64,000 nt of DNA from Okapia johnstoni (lineage: Eukaryota > Chordata > Mammalia > Artiodactyla > Giraffidae), in assembly GCA_024291935.2 (NCBI GenBank), contig CM044308.1, positions 123,964,501-124,028,500 on the forward strand, written 5' to 3'. The notes beneath the pieces were generated by a model, which ran no database searches, had not been told where the DNA came from, and saw nothing but the letters and a program-made list of their open reading frames with translations. Position 1 is the first letter of the stretch; every line of letters starts with the position of its first letter. Positions 1 to 15,000 of the stretch are shown in pieces. Position numbers and translations under genes: made by a program.

Positions 1-88
1 TCTTAGTCCCCACACTGCCCAGGGATTGAACCCATGCCCCTGCATTGGAAGCAAAGTCTTCACCACTGGATTACCAGGGAAGTCCCTC
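1..88 (-). repeat. CHR-type tRNA-Glu SINE (partial, cut by window edge)
   Basis: Reverse complement reads as the tRNA-derived head of a cetartiodactyl CHR-type SINE, with GGGACTTCCCTGGTAATCC at the right-hand end and a B-box-like GGTTCAATCCC. The tail is outside the window. Confidence 0.7.
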
Positions 89-3000
89 TTTCTTTTTACA
101 ATAAGATTCATTGAAAGGGTTATCTTTGCTCTATCTCCAATTGCTCATCTGTTCACTCCTTAAAGCAACAACCACGATTTCCCCATCAATTTGCTAGGAA
201 TGTTCTTACCCTTAAATACAATGTGGTCCTTGTTGCTAAAGCCAATGGGTGCTTTCCAGTTCTGACTTTATTTAATTTCTTAGAAACATTAATCACCATT
301 GAATTTCCCCTTCTAGAAATATTCTCAACTTCAACAAATCCTACTCTTTTGGTTTTCCTGTCAGTTTTTTCTTAAGCTCCTTTATGGACTTCCCTTGTTC
401 TGCCTGAACTGTCTATATTGCTGTTGTCTGATGATATCTCTCCTGGGCCTCATTCTGTTTTATTCGGCTTGTATCTCAAGTCTGACACAGTACTCTCAAT
501 ATCAAGTGCTCAATAACAACAGGTACTCAACAAATATTTTCTCAAGGCTCCATCTACTATGTCTCTGCTGACGATACCCCAGTTTATATCTCCAAACCAA
601 ACCAGTTTCTAAACTGCACTCTGGCACTTCAAACAAACTCAATATCCAAAATCTCTCTACCGAAAGTATTTTTTATGCCTCCGTATTTTATATCTTTGAA
701 TATTACCATCCACCATATCCTCCCAATTCTAAGTCCTAACCTAAATGCTTCTTGAATTTATCTGTGCATATTTCTCTTCACAGCCACTACTCTCTCCCAG
801 GCCACTGTCATCGCTACTTGGGTTACTCCAAGTGACAAACTGGTGTCTTGGCTTTCAGTGTTGCATCTCCTTACCTATTCCCCATATACAAGCCAGGCTG
901 ACTTTTCTGGAACTTGAATCTGAGTGTATCATTCTCCTTTAAAAAGCCTTGAAATACACCCAGGTGACCTCAGAATAAAGAACAACTCTTCTATGTGGCT
1001 CTTTAAGACCCTCCCTGACTTGATCCTTGCCTAACTCTTCAGCGCTTCCACTTGCTGTTCTTTCTCTCAAACTGTGTGCTCCAACCTCACCAAAAATGTT
1101 TTTTTGATATCAGGTCAAGCTATTTTGCCTAACCAATTCCTACTTTCATTTTAGGTTTATTCACACAGGGGTCACTCTGTGATACCTGACTACTTCTCTC
1201 ATCCTGGATCTATCACACAGAATAGCAATTATCTACGTTGGTCCCCGACTAGAGAAGGAGCCTATCCCTTTATCTATTCCCACTGTCTAGTACATGACAC
1301 AGTTGTGGCATCAAGAAATGTTGATGAATGAATGAATGGATGAGATGTTTGTTCCAAGAGAAAGAAAAGAGCAAAGAAAAAGTATTTAATCTGACAAATT
1401 TAAGACAAGTTTCTGAAAATTTTCTTCAATTAGAATATATGAGTCTCCATTCTTCTGTATCTGTTTGGGGTTATTTGCTGTAAGTTTGCTGAGCAGAAAC
1501 TTCTAGTCAATAGGTATATAGTGCAGGCTGATGAACGTGAGTTGTCATCTCCAAAATGACTCCATTCTTGTTGCTAGGGACCTGGGCACACTCAACAAGA
1601 GCCAGAGAACAATGACTTGGTCAAGTATAGCCATGGTACACATCCAAGTCTTTCTCTGTATCATTATTCGGCTAAAATTCACAAGCTCATGTCTCTATAG
1701 ATAAATGGTTCGTTACACTTGATATGCAAAACCAACCATGTCCTGAGTAGACCATACATCAGAGCTGAAGGATAGTTGAATGGCCAGCCTGTGAACTGGA
1801 ATAATAAAGCGAATGGTGTTAACATTCAGCATTTTGGATGAATGTTCATTACTGAAATGTTAGTCAAAATGTCCTTAAACATAAAGAGGGGCCTTCTTAA
1901 AAACATTTATCTCTATCCTTGAAACTCTTAAATTACTTAAATCAGAAGGATCCTTGGTGCTCCTGAACTGTGATTTGGGGACCATTTGCATCAGAATCAT
2001 CTGAGGAGGCAATGAAAATTCAGATTTCCAATCCCACTACAGAACTACTGAATCAATATTGCTACTTGTGGGACCCTGAAAATTTCCAAGAATGTGTAGT
2101 CATTCATAGGCATATTAAAGTCTGAGAATCCTTCATATAATGCAACTTCTTCCTTTCTCAAAGATGTGAGATTTTGAGAATTCAATTCAAGCTACCCTGG
2201 TCCAGAGAGTTTTGTATTACTTTGATTTTTACCATCAGAATGGCCAGTTTGGGTGACTGGCCAGGTGGCTCTTTGTTAAGGTGCAGATCATTGGGAATCA
2301 GGATCCCTGATGGGAAACTAGAGATTTCCCATTTGACAAATGTAGGAAAGCATTTGTCAAGCTGTCCATAACTTACAGTGAACAATGGCATGTATCAGGC
2401 TCTTCGCAAAGAGTCGGACACAAATGAGTGACTGAACAACCACAGGCCCTTCACTAGTAACAGTAATGCTCACTTGTCTTTGAGTGCTATGCTATTGATA
2501 AATTTTCAGCAGTGTGCCCTGTCCCTTACCTGCATCACCTGCTGGACTCCTCAAGACAACACAGTGGGGACTTCCCTGTGGTGGTTCAGTGGATAAGACT
2601 CCGAGCTTCCAGTGCGGAGGGAGCAGGTTCAATCCCTGGTTGGGAAACTAAGATTTTTACATGCCATGCAGTGTGGCCAAGAGCCAAAAGCCAAAAAAAA
2701 AAAAAAAAAAAAAAGGAAACAAACAATACAATGAAGTGGGAGCATCACTATGCCATCACAAAGATGAGGAAACTGTGTCTTGTGACGTTTAAGTAACTCA
2801 GCAGCAGTTAGAACCAGGACTCTAGTCCTGAAGTTTGATTCCAGAGTTATACTGCAGAGTTTACATAGTGAAAGTGAAGTGACAGAATGTTCCAGACCTA
2901 ATGCTAGTTCTACAAATTATCTAATTGTACAAATCTCTACCTGTGCCAGTAAGAAATGCCAAGGACTAAAGAATTTACTAAATAAGAGTACAAGAATCAT

Positions 3001-6000
3001 CAGTAGATTACAGTCTGGAGTTTCAACTTCCTGATCTGAACTTGCTTCTCCTCACCTGTCATTTGGCCTCATCCCTCATCTGATGAAAGCAGACGTATCA
3101 TATCATATCATATTTAAGGACCTCGATTTCCTCATAGAAAAATTGAAGGAATCCTATTGAAAGGGCCTTAGGTTTCCTCTCAGTTCTGACATCCCTGTTT
3201 TCTGAGAAAGATCTTTGATTTCATCATCTATTGTTACTGTTTGTGACTTTAGCTGGGAGATGAGAAACTCATCGTGGCGATGCATGTAATTCTTTCTCTG
3301 GAATTACCAAGGACTTTCATAAATGTGTTCCTGAATATGTGACACTGATGTTTTACTTTAGCTCCTCAATAAACTGAAAAAATCAACCGAGAATTTATTG
3401 AAAGAAGATGAAAATTACTACCAAAAAAACGTGGCAAGCTGTTCTACCAGACTGAAATGGGAGAACACACTGGAAAATTGCTTCCAGGTAAGTTATGCCT
3501 TCATGGTTTTTTGTTTTTCTTTTTCCAAGGAGGTTTTGTGTGGGAGAGAAATCACCGCTCCTAGGCACCCTGCAAAGGCTATGAGAAAAACATTTAACCT
3601 CTCTGTCTCCATCCATCTCATCCTCCTCTCTACCTCACAGCAATGGGGGATAATTGTGGTTCTTACTGTATGGCTGCCAGGATGGAATGCACACATCCAG
3701 TGTAGTGCACACCTAGCTGCCCTTCAAGGTGTGTTAGATGTAGCTGTTACTAACTACCCTTACCAGAGGCTCTTACTGGGTCTCTCCTTCCTTTTTCTCA
3801 GTGTCTTTTTCTCCTTTTAGGGTCTTCCTCCACCTTCTCTTCCCACCACACCCCACTTTTAGCAGTCCCTACTTTTACGTTGAAACATCATAGACATTAT
3901 CTTCTTCACTTATAAAGTCTTCCTGATGGTGACAAGATGTACATTTACTTATATTTCAAAAAACCTCCATTCAGCTCAGCTTTAAAAATATTTAAGACCC
4001 TAGGTTTTATTTTTTTTTTTTAAGAATCCAAATCACATGTAGAATCTACTAGAAGCCAGAATCTCCATAAAGAAAAGAAAGGTTTCCTTTCATCTTTTTT
4101 GTTTCCTGGCTTGTTGCTACCACCATGCTGGAGAACACTGGAACTTTACTCCATCTTCCTCTGAGTTCACACAGTTCCTCTTATCCCACATGAGTTCTAC
4201 TCGGTTCTAAACTTCTCCTCTGGCTTAGACCTATCCTCTGCCCCCCTGAATGCCAAACCAAGCCCCACTAGACCCACTTGAGATGTTCCTGTCGAGTCAT
4301 CCTTGCCTCACCTTAACCAATAAGGATTCCCTTCCTTCATATTTCCTTGGCTTGTAAATACTGAGTCTGTACCAACAAGTCATTGATTCACGTATTACAC
4401 TGTGTATTCTTATTCTCTGTTGTTTACAGATGACAGGAGTAACATGTGATATTCCTGAAGGCATATAAAAAAATTTAGCTGAACTCAATTAAAAGAGAAT
4501 TTATTAGAAGTGTGGGAGATAGAAATGGGTCCACCAGAGCTGTTCCATTTCATTATTTTCCTCCATTCTCCAGCTGTTCTTCCTCTGTCCGGTCTGACTC
4601 TCCAGACTGGATTCATAAATTCTTTCAGAGGACATTCACTGAACTATGCTCAAGGCAGTTTACTAGACACTGTGAAAAATATATAAAATTTCAAGTGCAA
4701 ACATTAAGAAATGAAACCAATTCCACAAATCATATGTCAAAATAAGTCATCATTTCATAATTATATGTTCAAGCCATACTTCCTACCTTCCAAGAAGAAA
4801 CAATTCAGTTGGCAGAAATAACCTGTAATATATTCTGAAAAATAATAGCCACTCAAGAATCTCATAGTGGTCCAGTAGTTAGGACTCTGTGTTCTCACTG
4901 ACGTGGGCCTGGCTTCAGTCCCTGGTCAGGAACCAAAATCCTGTAAACTGTGCAAAATAAAATAATGTGTGAGGCCAAAATAAAACAGTAATAGCCACTC
5001 TTATCAAAAATGACCACAAATCAAATGTTTGGTACAAGTAATATTTACTCGAGGAATTATTTTAGAAAACCATTTGCAATAAGTGCAAAGGATCTTAAAA
5101 ATGTTCACATTCTCAACCAGTGTTCCTCATGTGAGCCACAGAACACAGAAAATAATGTGAGTGGCTGTTTTCTCAGTTCCCCGAGGATGGTAGTAACTAA
5201 TACCACTTTAGATGCAATGGAGAGATGGTAACTCAATGCAGACAACAGATGCCTTAGGACATTAGGGCTTAATTCTCTCTTAGAACCTCAGTTGAAAAAC
5301 CTAATTTCCTTTCCACAAATCCATCTTGAGGAAATAAATGAAAACAAAACACAGATTTCTGTTGAAATACATTAAAAGTAAAAGGGAAGAAACAAACAAT
5401 ACAAGTGGCCAATGTTAAAAAGATGGCTAAATAAATCAATACATTCTATGCAAGGGATTATTAATTAAAACTGTTTTGGAAACTAATAACATTGGAAACT
5501 GCTTATGTACAATGTTAAGTGAAAAAACAGTATACCGATTTGAATAATTTGGTTGATAACTAGAAATATAAAATCACACATACACACATACCTCAACAGA
5601 CTAAAATACATCAAAATGTTAACAGGGGTCCTCTCTGGGTGGAAGAATTAGAAATGGTTTTTAAATGTATTTTCTTGTAGCCCTTTATGGCCCCAGAACA
5701 ACGTCTAGAGTTCCTGTTAAAATGTAGGTTCCTGGACTTCTCTGGTAGTCCAGTGGTTAAGATTCCACATTTCCATTGCAGGGGACCTCAGGTTCGATCC
5801 CTGGTGGGGAAACTAAGATTCCACATGTGCAGGGCAGTCAAAAATAAATCAATAAAATTGAGGATAAACTGACTCTTAAGCCCTGAGTTGGGATTGAGGA
5901 GTTTTAGGCTAAAAACAATTAAAATGCAGATTTCTGAGTGCCTGCCTACAAGGGATGAGTCACAACTTCTGAATGATTTTAAGAAGAGGTCTCAGTGATT

Positions 6001-9000
6001 GCTATGCATAGTAAAGTTTAAGAGTTTCTGCTCTTAAAAAGCAAGATATTTCTTTGATCAGTTTCATGAAAACAATTTAGATGAAAATGAAGTCTCTTCA
6101 AGCTCCCTGGGAAGTACTAACCGGAAGGCCAGAACAACAGGAAATGAAAAGAATGAATGGAGAGTGTGAATTACCATGAAGCTCGGCCCCAGACAACCTC
6201 TCCATCTGCTCTTCCTTGATAACTCCTTGATCGCACTTTCCTTTCACGTGCTGTTGTGAAAACACATGAGGAAAATTTGAGGTCTTCCAGAGTCTCTTGC
6301 TTCTCTGAGCCCTATTTTATACAAAAAGAACAAGATAATAGAAAGCAATAATTCATTAAACGAGATATGGATTTCCCCTTTGCACAGTGGAATTTATTTC
6401 AGCCTCTTTTCATGAGCAAACATAGATCATCTTAACGATTTCCCTGAAATGTAATTAAAATCTGTTAAATATTACCATTGCCAGCAAGGGACAGGATTAT
6501 TCTAGTCTCAGATTGATGCTAGAGGCTCAGCATTTGTCACAGTAAAGAAACAGCTGCCCAGCGGGGATTCAGTGTGTTTCCCAAACCTGGCTTTTGTTTT
6601 CCATCCTGTCCTTTGCTCGTAGTGCTAAACTAGAACAGCTGCTTTCCAGATCTTTTTCTATAATGTAAAGACTCTTTCTTTCTGAAGATAGTCCCACTTG
6701 CAGTCCAAGACACTGAGCAGAGTTTATTTTACATATTTGTTAGAGGAGGCGTATGGTTTGTGCCCTGTGAAGAAGCATTTACATTTACTAGGCTACTCTT
6801 CTGGGCCTTTAATCCTGTATCTGGGAGACAGAGGGCACATTCAAATGGCTGGTACTTGAGATTTTGGATAAAGACTCAGGAGAAAAACAGCAGAAACAAA
6901 AGGTATTTCATTCCCATTGACTTACAAAAATTGTGCAGATTCTGACTAGACAAGGAAGATGGCCTTGGGGAGCAGAGTTCCAGGCTTCCCAATTCAAAAG
7001 TCAAGACACTTGGCACAGGATCGAAGTTTGCATGTGGTTGACATAGATGTTCACAGTTACTGTAGCCTTTTACCACTTGCACTTAATAGTAGCATTAAAA
7101 TGACTGTATACTAGTAAGAAGTACATCAAGGCTGTGTATTGTCACCCTGCTTATTTAACTTATATGCAGAGTACATCATGAGAAACTTTGGGCTGGAAGA
7201 AGCACAAGCTGGAATCAAGATTGCTGGGAGAAATATCAATAACCTCAGATATGCAAATGACACCACCATTATGGCAGAAAGTGAAGAGGAACTAAAAAGC
7301 CTCTTGATGAAAGTGAGAGAGGCTTAAAGCTCAACATTCAGAAAACTAAGATCATAGCATCCGGTCCCATCACTTCATGGGAAATAGATGGGGAAACAGT
7401 GGCTGACTTTATATTTTTGGGCTCCAAAGTCACTGCAGATGGTGACTGCAGCCATGATATTAAAAGACGCTTACTCCTTGGAAGGAAAGTTATGACCAAC
7501 CTAGATAGCATATTAAAAAGCAGAGACATTACTTTGCCAACAAAGGTCCGTCTAGTCAAGGCTATGGTTTTTCCAGTAGTCATGTATGGATGTGAGAGTT
7601 GGACTGTGAAGAAAGCTGAGCACTGAAGAATTGATGCTTTTGAACTGTGGTGTTGGAGAAGACTCTTGAGAGTCCCTTGAACTGCAAGAAGATCCAACCA
7701 GTCCATCCTAAAGGAGATCAGCCCTGGGTGTTCATTGGAAGGACTGATGTTGAAGCTGAAACTCCAATACTTTGGCCACATCATGCGAAGAGTTGACTCA
7801 TTGGAAAAGACCCTAATGCTGGGAAGGATTGGGGGCAGGAGGAGAAGGGGACGACAGAGGATGAGATGACTGGATGCTATCAACAACTCGATGGACATGA
7901 GTTTGGGTAAACTCCAGGAGTTGGTGATGGACAGGGAGGTCTGGCGTGCTGTGATTCATGGGGTTGCAAAGAGTCGGACTCGACTGAGTGACTGAACTGA
8001 ATTGAACTGAACTGATACTAGTAAAGTGTGGTGTGTCCAGAGAGCAGAATATTATTCATCCTTAAAAGGAAGGAAATTCTGACCCAGGCTACAATAAGGA
8101 TGAATCTTGAAGATTTTATGCTAAGTGAAATAAGCCAGACACAAAAGGACAAATATTGTATGATTCCTCTTAGATGAGACACTTAGGATAGTTTCAGATT
8201 CATAGAAGACAGCAAGTAGAATTGTGGCTGCTGGGATGATGAGGGGAGGGAGAATGGGGAGTTATTGTTTAGTGGGCACAGAGTTGCAGTTTTGCAAGAT
8301 GAAAAAAATTCTGGATATGGATAGTGGTGGTGGTTGCACAATGATTTGAAAGGACTTAATGACACTGAACTGTACACTTGAAAGTGGTGAAAATGGTAAG
8401 CTTTATGCAACAATTTCACAATTTTTTAAAAAAATTTAATGACTATATACCATGGGTGAAATAACAACAGGATATGAATGCAGTCTACATACAGGGATAA
8501 AGGAACCCTGTACTGGACAGGCCAGTGGCTCCTGCAGGTGAGCTGAGAAGTAGGAATCCAGTGGCCTTTGTGATGTCCCCATATCCCCACACTACCTAAG
8601 GCCTTGAATACAGTCCACCCTTCTTACTTCTTTGGTAATGCTACCCACCGATTTGCCCACGACAGCGTTCTTCCTCATGAAGGACCCTTGCTGAGTGCTC
8701 TTTACTGTGTGGGAAGGGGTGAGGTAGAATGGCATGTATGAGAGGAACCAGCCCCGCCTCTAGATAAAGGGGGAAAGCCCAGGCCTTGTCCTTACAGAAA
8801 CAGAATGAGGCATTATGTCTTGGACACCTGCCACCTCTGTCAAACCCACAGGTATCTGGGCACATACCCAGCAGCCTCTTGCAGTCCCCAACATAGCGTA
8901 GGAATCCCCAGTATGTATTCCAGTTGACCCAGCCTTCTCTGAACTCCTCTATTTCCTCAAAATAATCAGTCCTCAGCTTGGCTCCCAGTAAGTGGCAAGA

Positions 9001-12000
9001 GCCTGATAACTAATTTTTTCTAAAATGTTAATGGCTGACAAGCCAAATGTGACCTCCCTAATTTCATTTATTCTTCCCAGTTAAAGAAACAAACCAACTA
9101 AAACTCCAAGAGTGGAATTTTTGTCATCCCACACAAAATGAGAAGGCTGTATTCCCACCTTCAAAGAGCAGTCTCTGAACCCCCAGGCCAGGAAAATGAC
9201 TTGGTCAGACTTTAAGGTTCTGCTCTCGTCACATAAGCTTCCTTAAGAAGAGAATTTGCATCTCATCATCATTGTCCCTGCAAAGACTAACAGAATGCCT
9301 TGTATGCACTGCAAACAATTCTAGAAATATTTAGTGTCTGACTGCATTTCCTAAATACAGAAGGGCTTTTACTGGGCTTCATTCTTTTTCTGGAATGCAC
9401 AAATGATTTCAAATGATTCCTTTCTCCCCCTTCTTTGTAAACATCAGGTAACCTGTGGCATCCACCTGTGTGCCTTTTCATCTAGAAAGACAGTGAAAGT
9501 ATGAGAATGAAATCAATCCTGCATGTGTGCGTGCTCAGTCATGTCCAACTCTCTGCAACCCTATGGACTGTAGCCCACCAGGCTCCTCTGTCCATGGGAT
9601 TCTCCAGGCAAGAATACTGGAGTGGGTTGCCATGCCCTCTTCCAGGGGATCTTCCCGACCCAGGAATCAAACCCACATCTCCTGCATCTCCTGCATTGCC
9701 GTGGATTCTTTACCAATGAGCCACCAGGGAAGCCGAAATTAATCCTAATGGAGGATAAATAGACAGACACCAAATCCATTCCTGTCCTGGGAACTAGCCC
9801 CCTCTGCAGTTTGGATCAAGAGGCACAAACAGGACGGCTCACTCAGACTTTCTTCAGTGTGTTAGTGCTTGGTGGGCGCCTTTAGTTTTGTAAATATAAC
9901 AGTGGGCTAATGTAATTTCATTTTTTATCCTTTTCAGAGCATCCTGGAGCTGGAGAAGGAAAGAATTCAACTCTTATGCAATAACTTAAACCAGTACTCC
10001 CAACATATTTCTGTTTTTGGCCAAACCTTGACCTCAGTGAGTAGTAGAGAATTTGCTGTCTCTGGTGTGCATGGTAAGAACTGGCAGGAAACGTGTTTTC
10101 TGCAACCTTGTTCTGCCTTCCTTGGCCTTGCAGTGCCACATGCAGATTCACTGTGCCATCAGCAAGATAGACATCGAAAAAGATATCCAGGCTCTCATGG
10201 AAGAAACCACAGTTTCATCTACAGAAAATAAATCTGAGTTCCTACTAACTGACTACTTTGTAAGTATGGATGGAAGGAGGTTTCATTAGTGGGGAACCTT
10301 AGTCATATACTGAGGGATTCATTTTTTAAAAAATTGAGAGCAATTGTAAAGGAAACATTGTATTGTAAATTAAAATATTGACTTTTTATAGTCTGCATAA
10401 GTTTAAAAACTGTGATATACAGATGGGGTGATAAAAATATGTCTTCAGTATTCTCTGCAAGGGAGGAAAGTCAAAGAGGATCTTAGACTGGATCTTTTTA
10501 TTTTTGAAGCAAATATTTAATTTTTTTAATTAAAAATATTAATTTTCATTGAAGCATAATTGATTAACAATGTTGTGTTGGTTTCAGGTGTACAGCAAAG
10601 TGACTTAGTACAAATACATGTATCTATTCTTTTTCAAATTCTTTTCCCATTTAGGTTATTACAGAGTATTGGTCAGAGCTCCCTGTGAATGACAAAGTAA
10701 ATTAGCAATAGCAATGTCTGTTCAAAGCAGAAACAAAGAGATGAAAGTGGGAAGGAAGATTTGATTACATGGGGAAAGTACTTTTTTTCTTCCAAATAGT
10801 GTAGGTGATCCCTGAGATGAGACAATGTACAATAAAATATATCTATTACTTTCTTGTGAAAATACCTCTATAAGCTAACCTGTCAATAAAATAAGGGTCA
10901 TTCTCCTTGAAAATTTGACTAAGGTCCTATTGAAACATAAAGAAGCAGCCACAATGGTTTATCTTTAATTGATGTGCCCATGGGAAATTTGGTTTCTATG
11001 TCATTTCAGTGCACCAGAACTAATGACTATGCATGTTGTCTAAGAGAATGGACTGATCCTCCAACTGGTAGAATAAGATTGTCCTAATATTCTTGATGCT
11101 TTTCAATTGTGCTAGAGAAGACTCTTGAGTCCCTTGGACTACAAAGAGATCAAACCACTCAATCCTAAAGGAAATCAACCCTGAATATTGCAAAGACTGA
11201 TGCTGAAGCTGAAGCGCCAATACTTTGGCCATCTGATGCGAAGAGCCAACTCATCGGAAAAGACCCTGAATCTTTACCTGCTGGGAAAGATTGAGGGCAG
11301 GAGGAGAGGAGGGGGAGAGTGAGATGGTTGGATAGTATCACTGATTCAATGGACATGAACTTGGGCAAACTCTGGGAGATAATGAGGGACAGGGAGGACT
11401 GGTGTCCTGCAGTCCATGAGACAGAAAAAAGTCAGACATGACTTAGTGACTGAACAACAGCAACAATATTCTTAAAGCAAAACACCTCCAAAATCTAACT
11501 TTATAGTCATTAGCAGTAAGTGTAGACTGCGTTTTATCGAGTGCTACGAAATTCACACAGACTAGGGTAAGACAGGAAAACAATCTGAGTGTAAATATTG
11601 AAGGGCTGGTGATTAGTGTGAACAAATATTTGTAAGTTTACTATAAAGGCCATGGTCAAAAGATTGTATCTGTGGTTTAAATGCCACCTCTGGTATTGAT
11701 CTTCTTTCTGACAAATTTTTGGAAGAGAAGAACAAATTTAAGAAAGTTAATGATGGCAGTCTACTCTATCTCAAGTTGATCCAGTAGTAATCTATCCCTG
11801 GAAATACATTTGCAAACAACAGACATCCCCAAAGAAACCAAATGAAGTCTTGGACTGACATGGAATTCAGATTATAATGTACATTCCTCCAGCAAGAAAG
11901 GGTTGATGGTTGGACTGAGGCATCCTTGCAGTTGGTAAACTCAGAGCCCACCTGTGGGGGAACATCAGCTTGGGCCTCAGCCTTGGGCAGATGTGTGATG

Positions 12001-15000
12001 GAGTGGACTGGTGGAGACTTAGGAGTCACAGAAGATGGCTTTCAGGAGTAATTACCTAATAGCTATTTAGTCTTGGGGCTTCATTTATTTCTGAGTATCA
12101 CAGGTAAAATGGGGAAAATAAAGCCAATTTCATAGAGTTGTTATAAGAATCACATGAATGAAAGGCACAGAAAAAATTATATAGTACACAGCATATAGAT
12201 TAAATATTTTAATCTCATTGTATTTTTATAAAGGCTCTTACAGTATTCTCTTTGCTCTAAATCGTCACACTTCCCTTTCTTCAGGACAATCTTTCTAAAG
12301 CTAACCTCTCCATCAATATTTAGGGTCCCAGTCTTTCTCCTTCCTTTTCAGAGAAGTCCTGACTCCTCCACTTCCATCTTCAGTCATCAGTTTTCCCTCT
12401 TCCTCCAAGATTTCTGTCTCTACTGCATTCATGATCAGCCACCACCCCACCAGACCTAACACCTTTTTGTTTTTGCACACAAAGGTTCTAATCATTTTAA
12501 GTTGCATATCACTGTAGGACATTTGCTCTTTGACTTGTTACTAGGCATTTACACTGTGTTCTAACATCTTTTTTCTTTCAATTCTGGAAATAATGCTTAT
12601 GAAAGCTCTTACATAGTTAATAGTTCTCAGTCTACATGATAACGGAGAAGGCACTGGAGTGGGTTAGTCCAGTACTTTTGCCTGGAAAATCCCATGGACG
12701 GAGGAGCCTGGTAGGCTGCCGTCCATGAGGTCGCTAAGGGTCAGACACGACTGAGCGACTTCACTTTGACTTTTCCCTTTCATGCATTGGAGAAGGAAAT
12801 GGCAACCCACTCCAGTGTTCTTGCCTGGAGAATCCCAGGGATGGGGGAGCCTGGTGGGCTGCCGTCTATGGGGTCGCACAGAGTTGGACACGACTGAAGT
12901 GACTTAGCAGCAGCAGCAGCTACATGATAAAATTTCTACTTCAGCCCTCAAGTCTGACCTAAACTACTTAGATAATTTTTTTGTTCCACTATATTTGCTC
13001 AAGCAACTGGTATGTTTAGTTTTTATTTCACACAAATCCTTCCTCTATCCTTTGCTTGTGCCATTTCTTCTGTAAGGAGTGACCTTTGCCCTCCTTCCCC
13101 TCAACTGAAAGGTCCTGGTTAAGTCAGTTAGTCTCCTTAAAGCTCTCATGCTCCTGACCTTGGTGAGCCATGCACTGCTATGAAATAGCTATAGTAACAT
13201 TCACTTTCCAAGGGTAATTTTTTCTGTTAAAGTAAGTTCTTGGCTATATACTTACCAGTTGTGAGCAAGATGTCTTCTTATTAAGCAGGTCTAGAAAAGG
13301 TAAACCTATCTGTGGAAAACCAAAGTTTATCCTGGTTTAATTTTTTTTTTCCTTCCATTAAGGTAACTTTGAATGTAGCAGTGAAAGTCTCAGTGCAACT
13401 AGGAGTAGCAACTCTTCTTTTTTTCCACTTAAATTGTTAAACTTTCTTCTTTTTTCCTAAAGGAAGAAGATCCTAAAAATGCAATGAGTAAAGAGCGACA
13501 GACATCTTCAATAAAATCAAAACTGTTGAGGCTGCAAAAAGATATTGAAAAAGCCTCGCGAGACCAAGAAGGTATGTAACTATCTCTTTGATTGGCCTGG
13601 TGAGGGAAAGTATTCTATCCTGAGGTTTCATTCAGAGTTGGGGTGCTTCTGCTTTTGCTGACTGGTGCAGGGATCATCTCATTTAAAGGACCAAATGTCA
13701 GACCTAATTCGTGTGAATAAAGAAAAATTTTCTCTCAAAGGAGAGAGCAAAAAAATTAAACATGACATTTTGGTCCATCTGTGAGATTTTTATAAGTACT
13801 ATACCACGGTTTCTAGAAATGTAACATTTTACTCCGTTCTGAAATTGGCTGATATGAAGGACAATTAGTTTGTATTAAAACATAGTAAAAACCTCCTAGG
13901 TGGTTTACTTCCCAGGTGGTACTAGTAGTAAAGAACTTGCCTGCCAATGTAGGAGACCCAGGTTCGATCCCAGGGTTGGGAAAATCCCCTGGAGAAGGAA
14001 ATGGCAACCAGGCCAGTATTCTTGCCTGGGAAATCCCAAGGACAGAGGAGCCTAGTGAGCTACAGTCCTTGGGGTTGCAACGAGTCAGACAGGATTTAGC
14101 AACTTAACAACAAAACCCTCCAATGTACAAGGCTTCCATTTATTTATTTTCCCCATATTAGTTTATATTATTCCATTGGAGGGGTATTAATAGGTGATTT
14201 AAGATTTTTTTTTAATTATTTTGTACTGAAATATTATTGATATATAGCACTATATTAGCTCTAGGTGCACAACTTAATGATTCAACACTTCTATACTTTA
14301 CAGAATGATCACCACTTGTTTTTTTTTTAAACCAACTTCCTGAACGATGTGAAAATCATTCAAATTAAATCCTATGCTTAGAGGTTAGGTATGTTAGAAC
14401 ATGAAGAAGCTCTAAAGTGCTACAGATAATGAAAACTTGGGATTCTGATATATAGAGCTTGTTTTTTGTGGACCAGAGAACACTATTGCAATGTAATACT
14501 TGAAAGGAAATCCAAGAGAGCAAAATGTTTAGAAATGTAAATACCAGCAGAGGAAAGCTTAAGATCATGGCAAATGTTAGGCAACTGCCACAGAATGGAT
14601 CTACAAGAAGGACTTGAAAGCTCATCTTGAGTTTTTCATCTTGAACATCAAGACTCCTTAAGCACCAGCCGTTCTCTAATCTCATTAAATGAAGGTATAG
14701 GTCACCCTTTCAGTAAAATTTAGCAACAACTACATACACAAACAGCTCCAGCCATTTGGGAAATGCTTCAGGAATCAGTTCTGGGCTCTGGCTCCCTCTG
14801 AGTGTAACCACCTTTAACCCCTGTCCCTCCAGGACTGAGCAATGGTGACTGGCAGTGTGATTTCACTTGCAGGTTTGGAACGAATGCTGAGAGCCTACTC
14901 CAGCCACTCCTCCTTCTCAGACTCAGAGAGTGAAAAAAGCACAGCAGCCTTAATGGACGAGGTAAATATTTGCAGAGAGCAGTTTCCTAGATTTAATGAT

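Larger units (their letters stand above)
1343..3361. other. NOSTRIN intron, mostly unassigned
   Basis: Apart from the short BovB tail, the CHR SINE and the ATCAT run listed separately, I recognise nothing. Open frames of 65-94 codons here have no family resemblance. Confidence 0.5.
3488..7107. other. NOSTRIN intron, unassigned DNA between SINEs
   Basis: Holds two CHR SINEs (4855, 5733). The remaining blocks (3488-4842, 5001-5732, 5859-7107) are AT-rich and contain no recognisable exon or repeat. Confidence 0.5.

Noticed and set aside
3398..3820. 140-codon open frame starting inside a NOSTRIN exon
   Set aside because: Only its first 30 codons are exonic; a strong gtaagt donor at 3488 and the homologous continuation at 9938 show the rest is intron.
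7338..7898. 186-codon minus-strand frame and other minus-strand frames over BovB copies
   Set aside because: They are antisense shadows of the BovB reverse transcriptase and recur in the same place over each copy.
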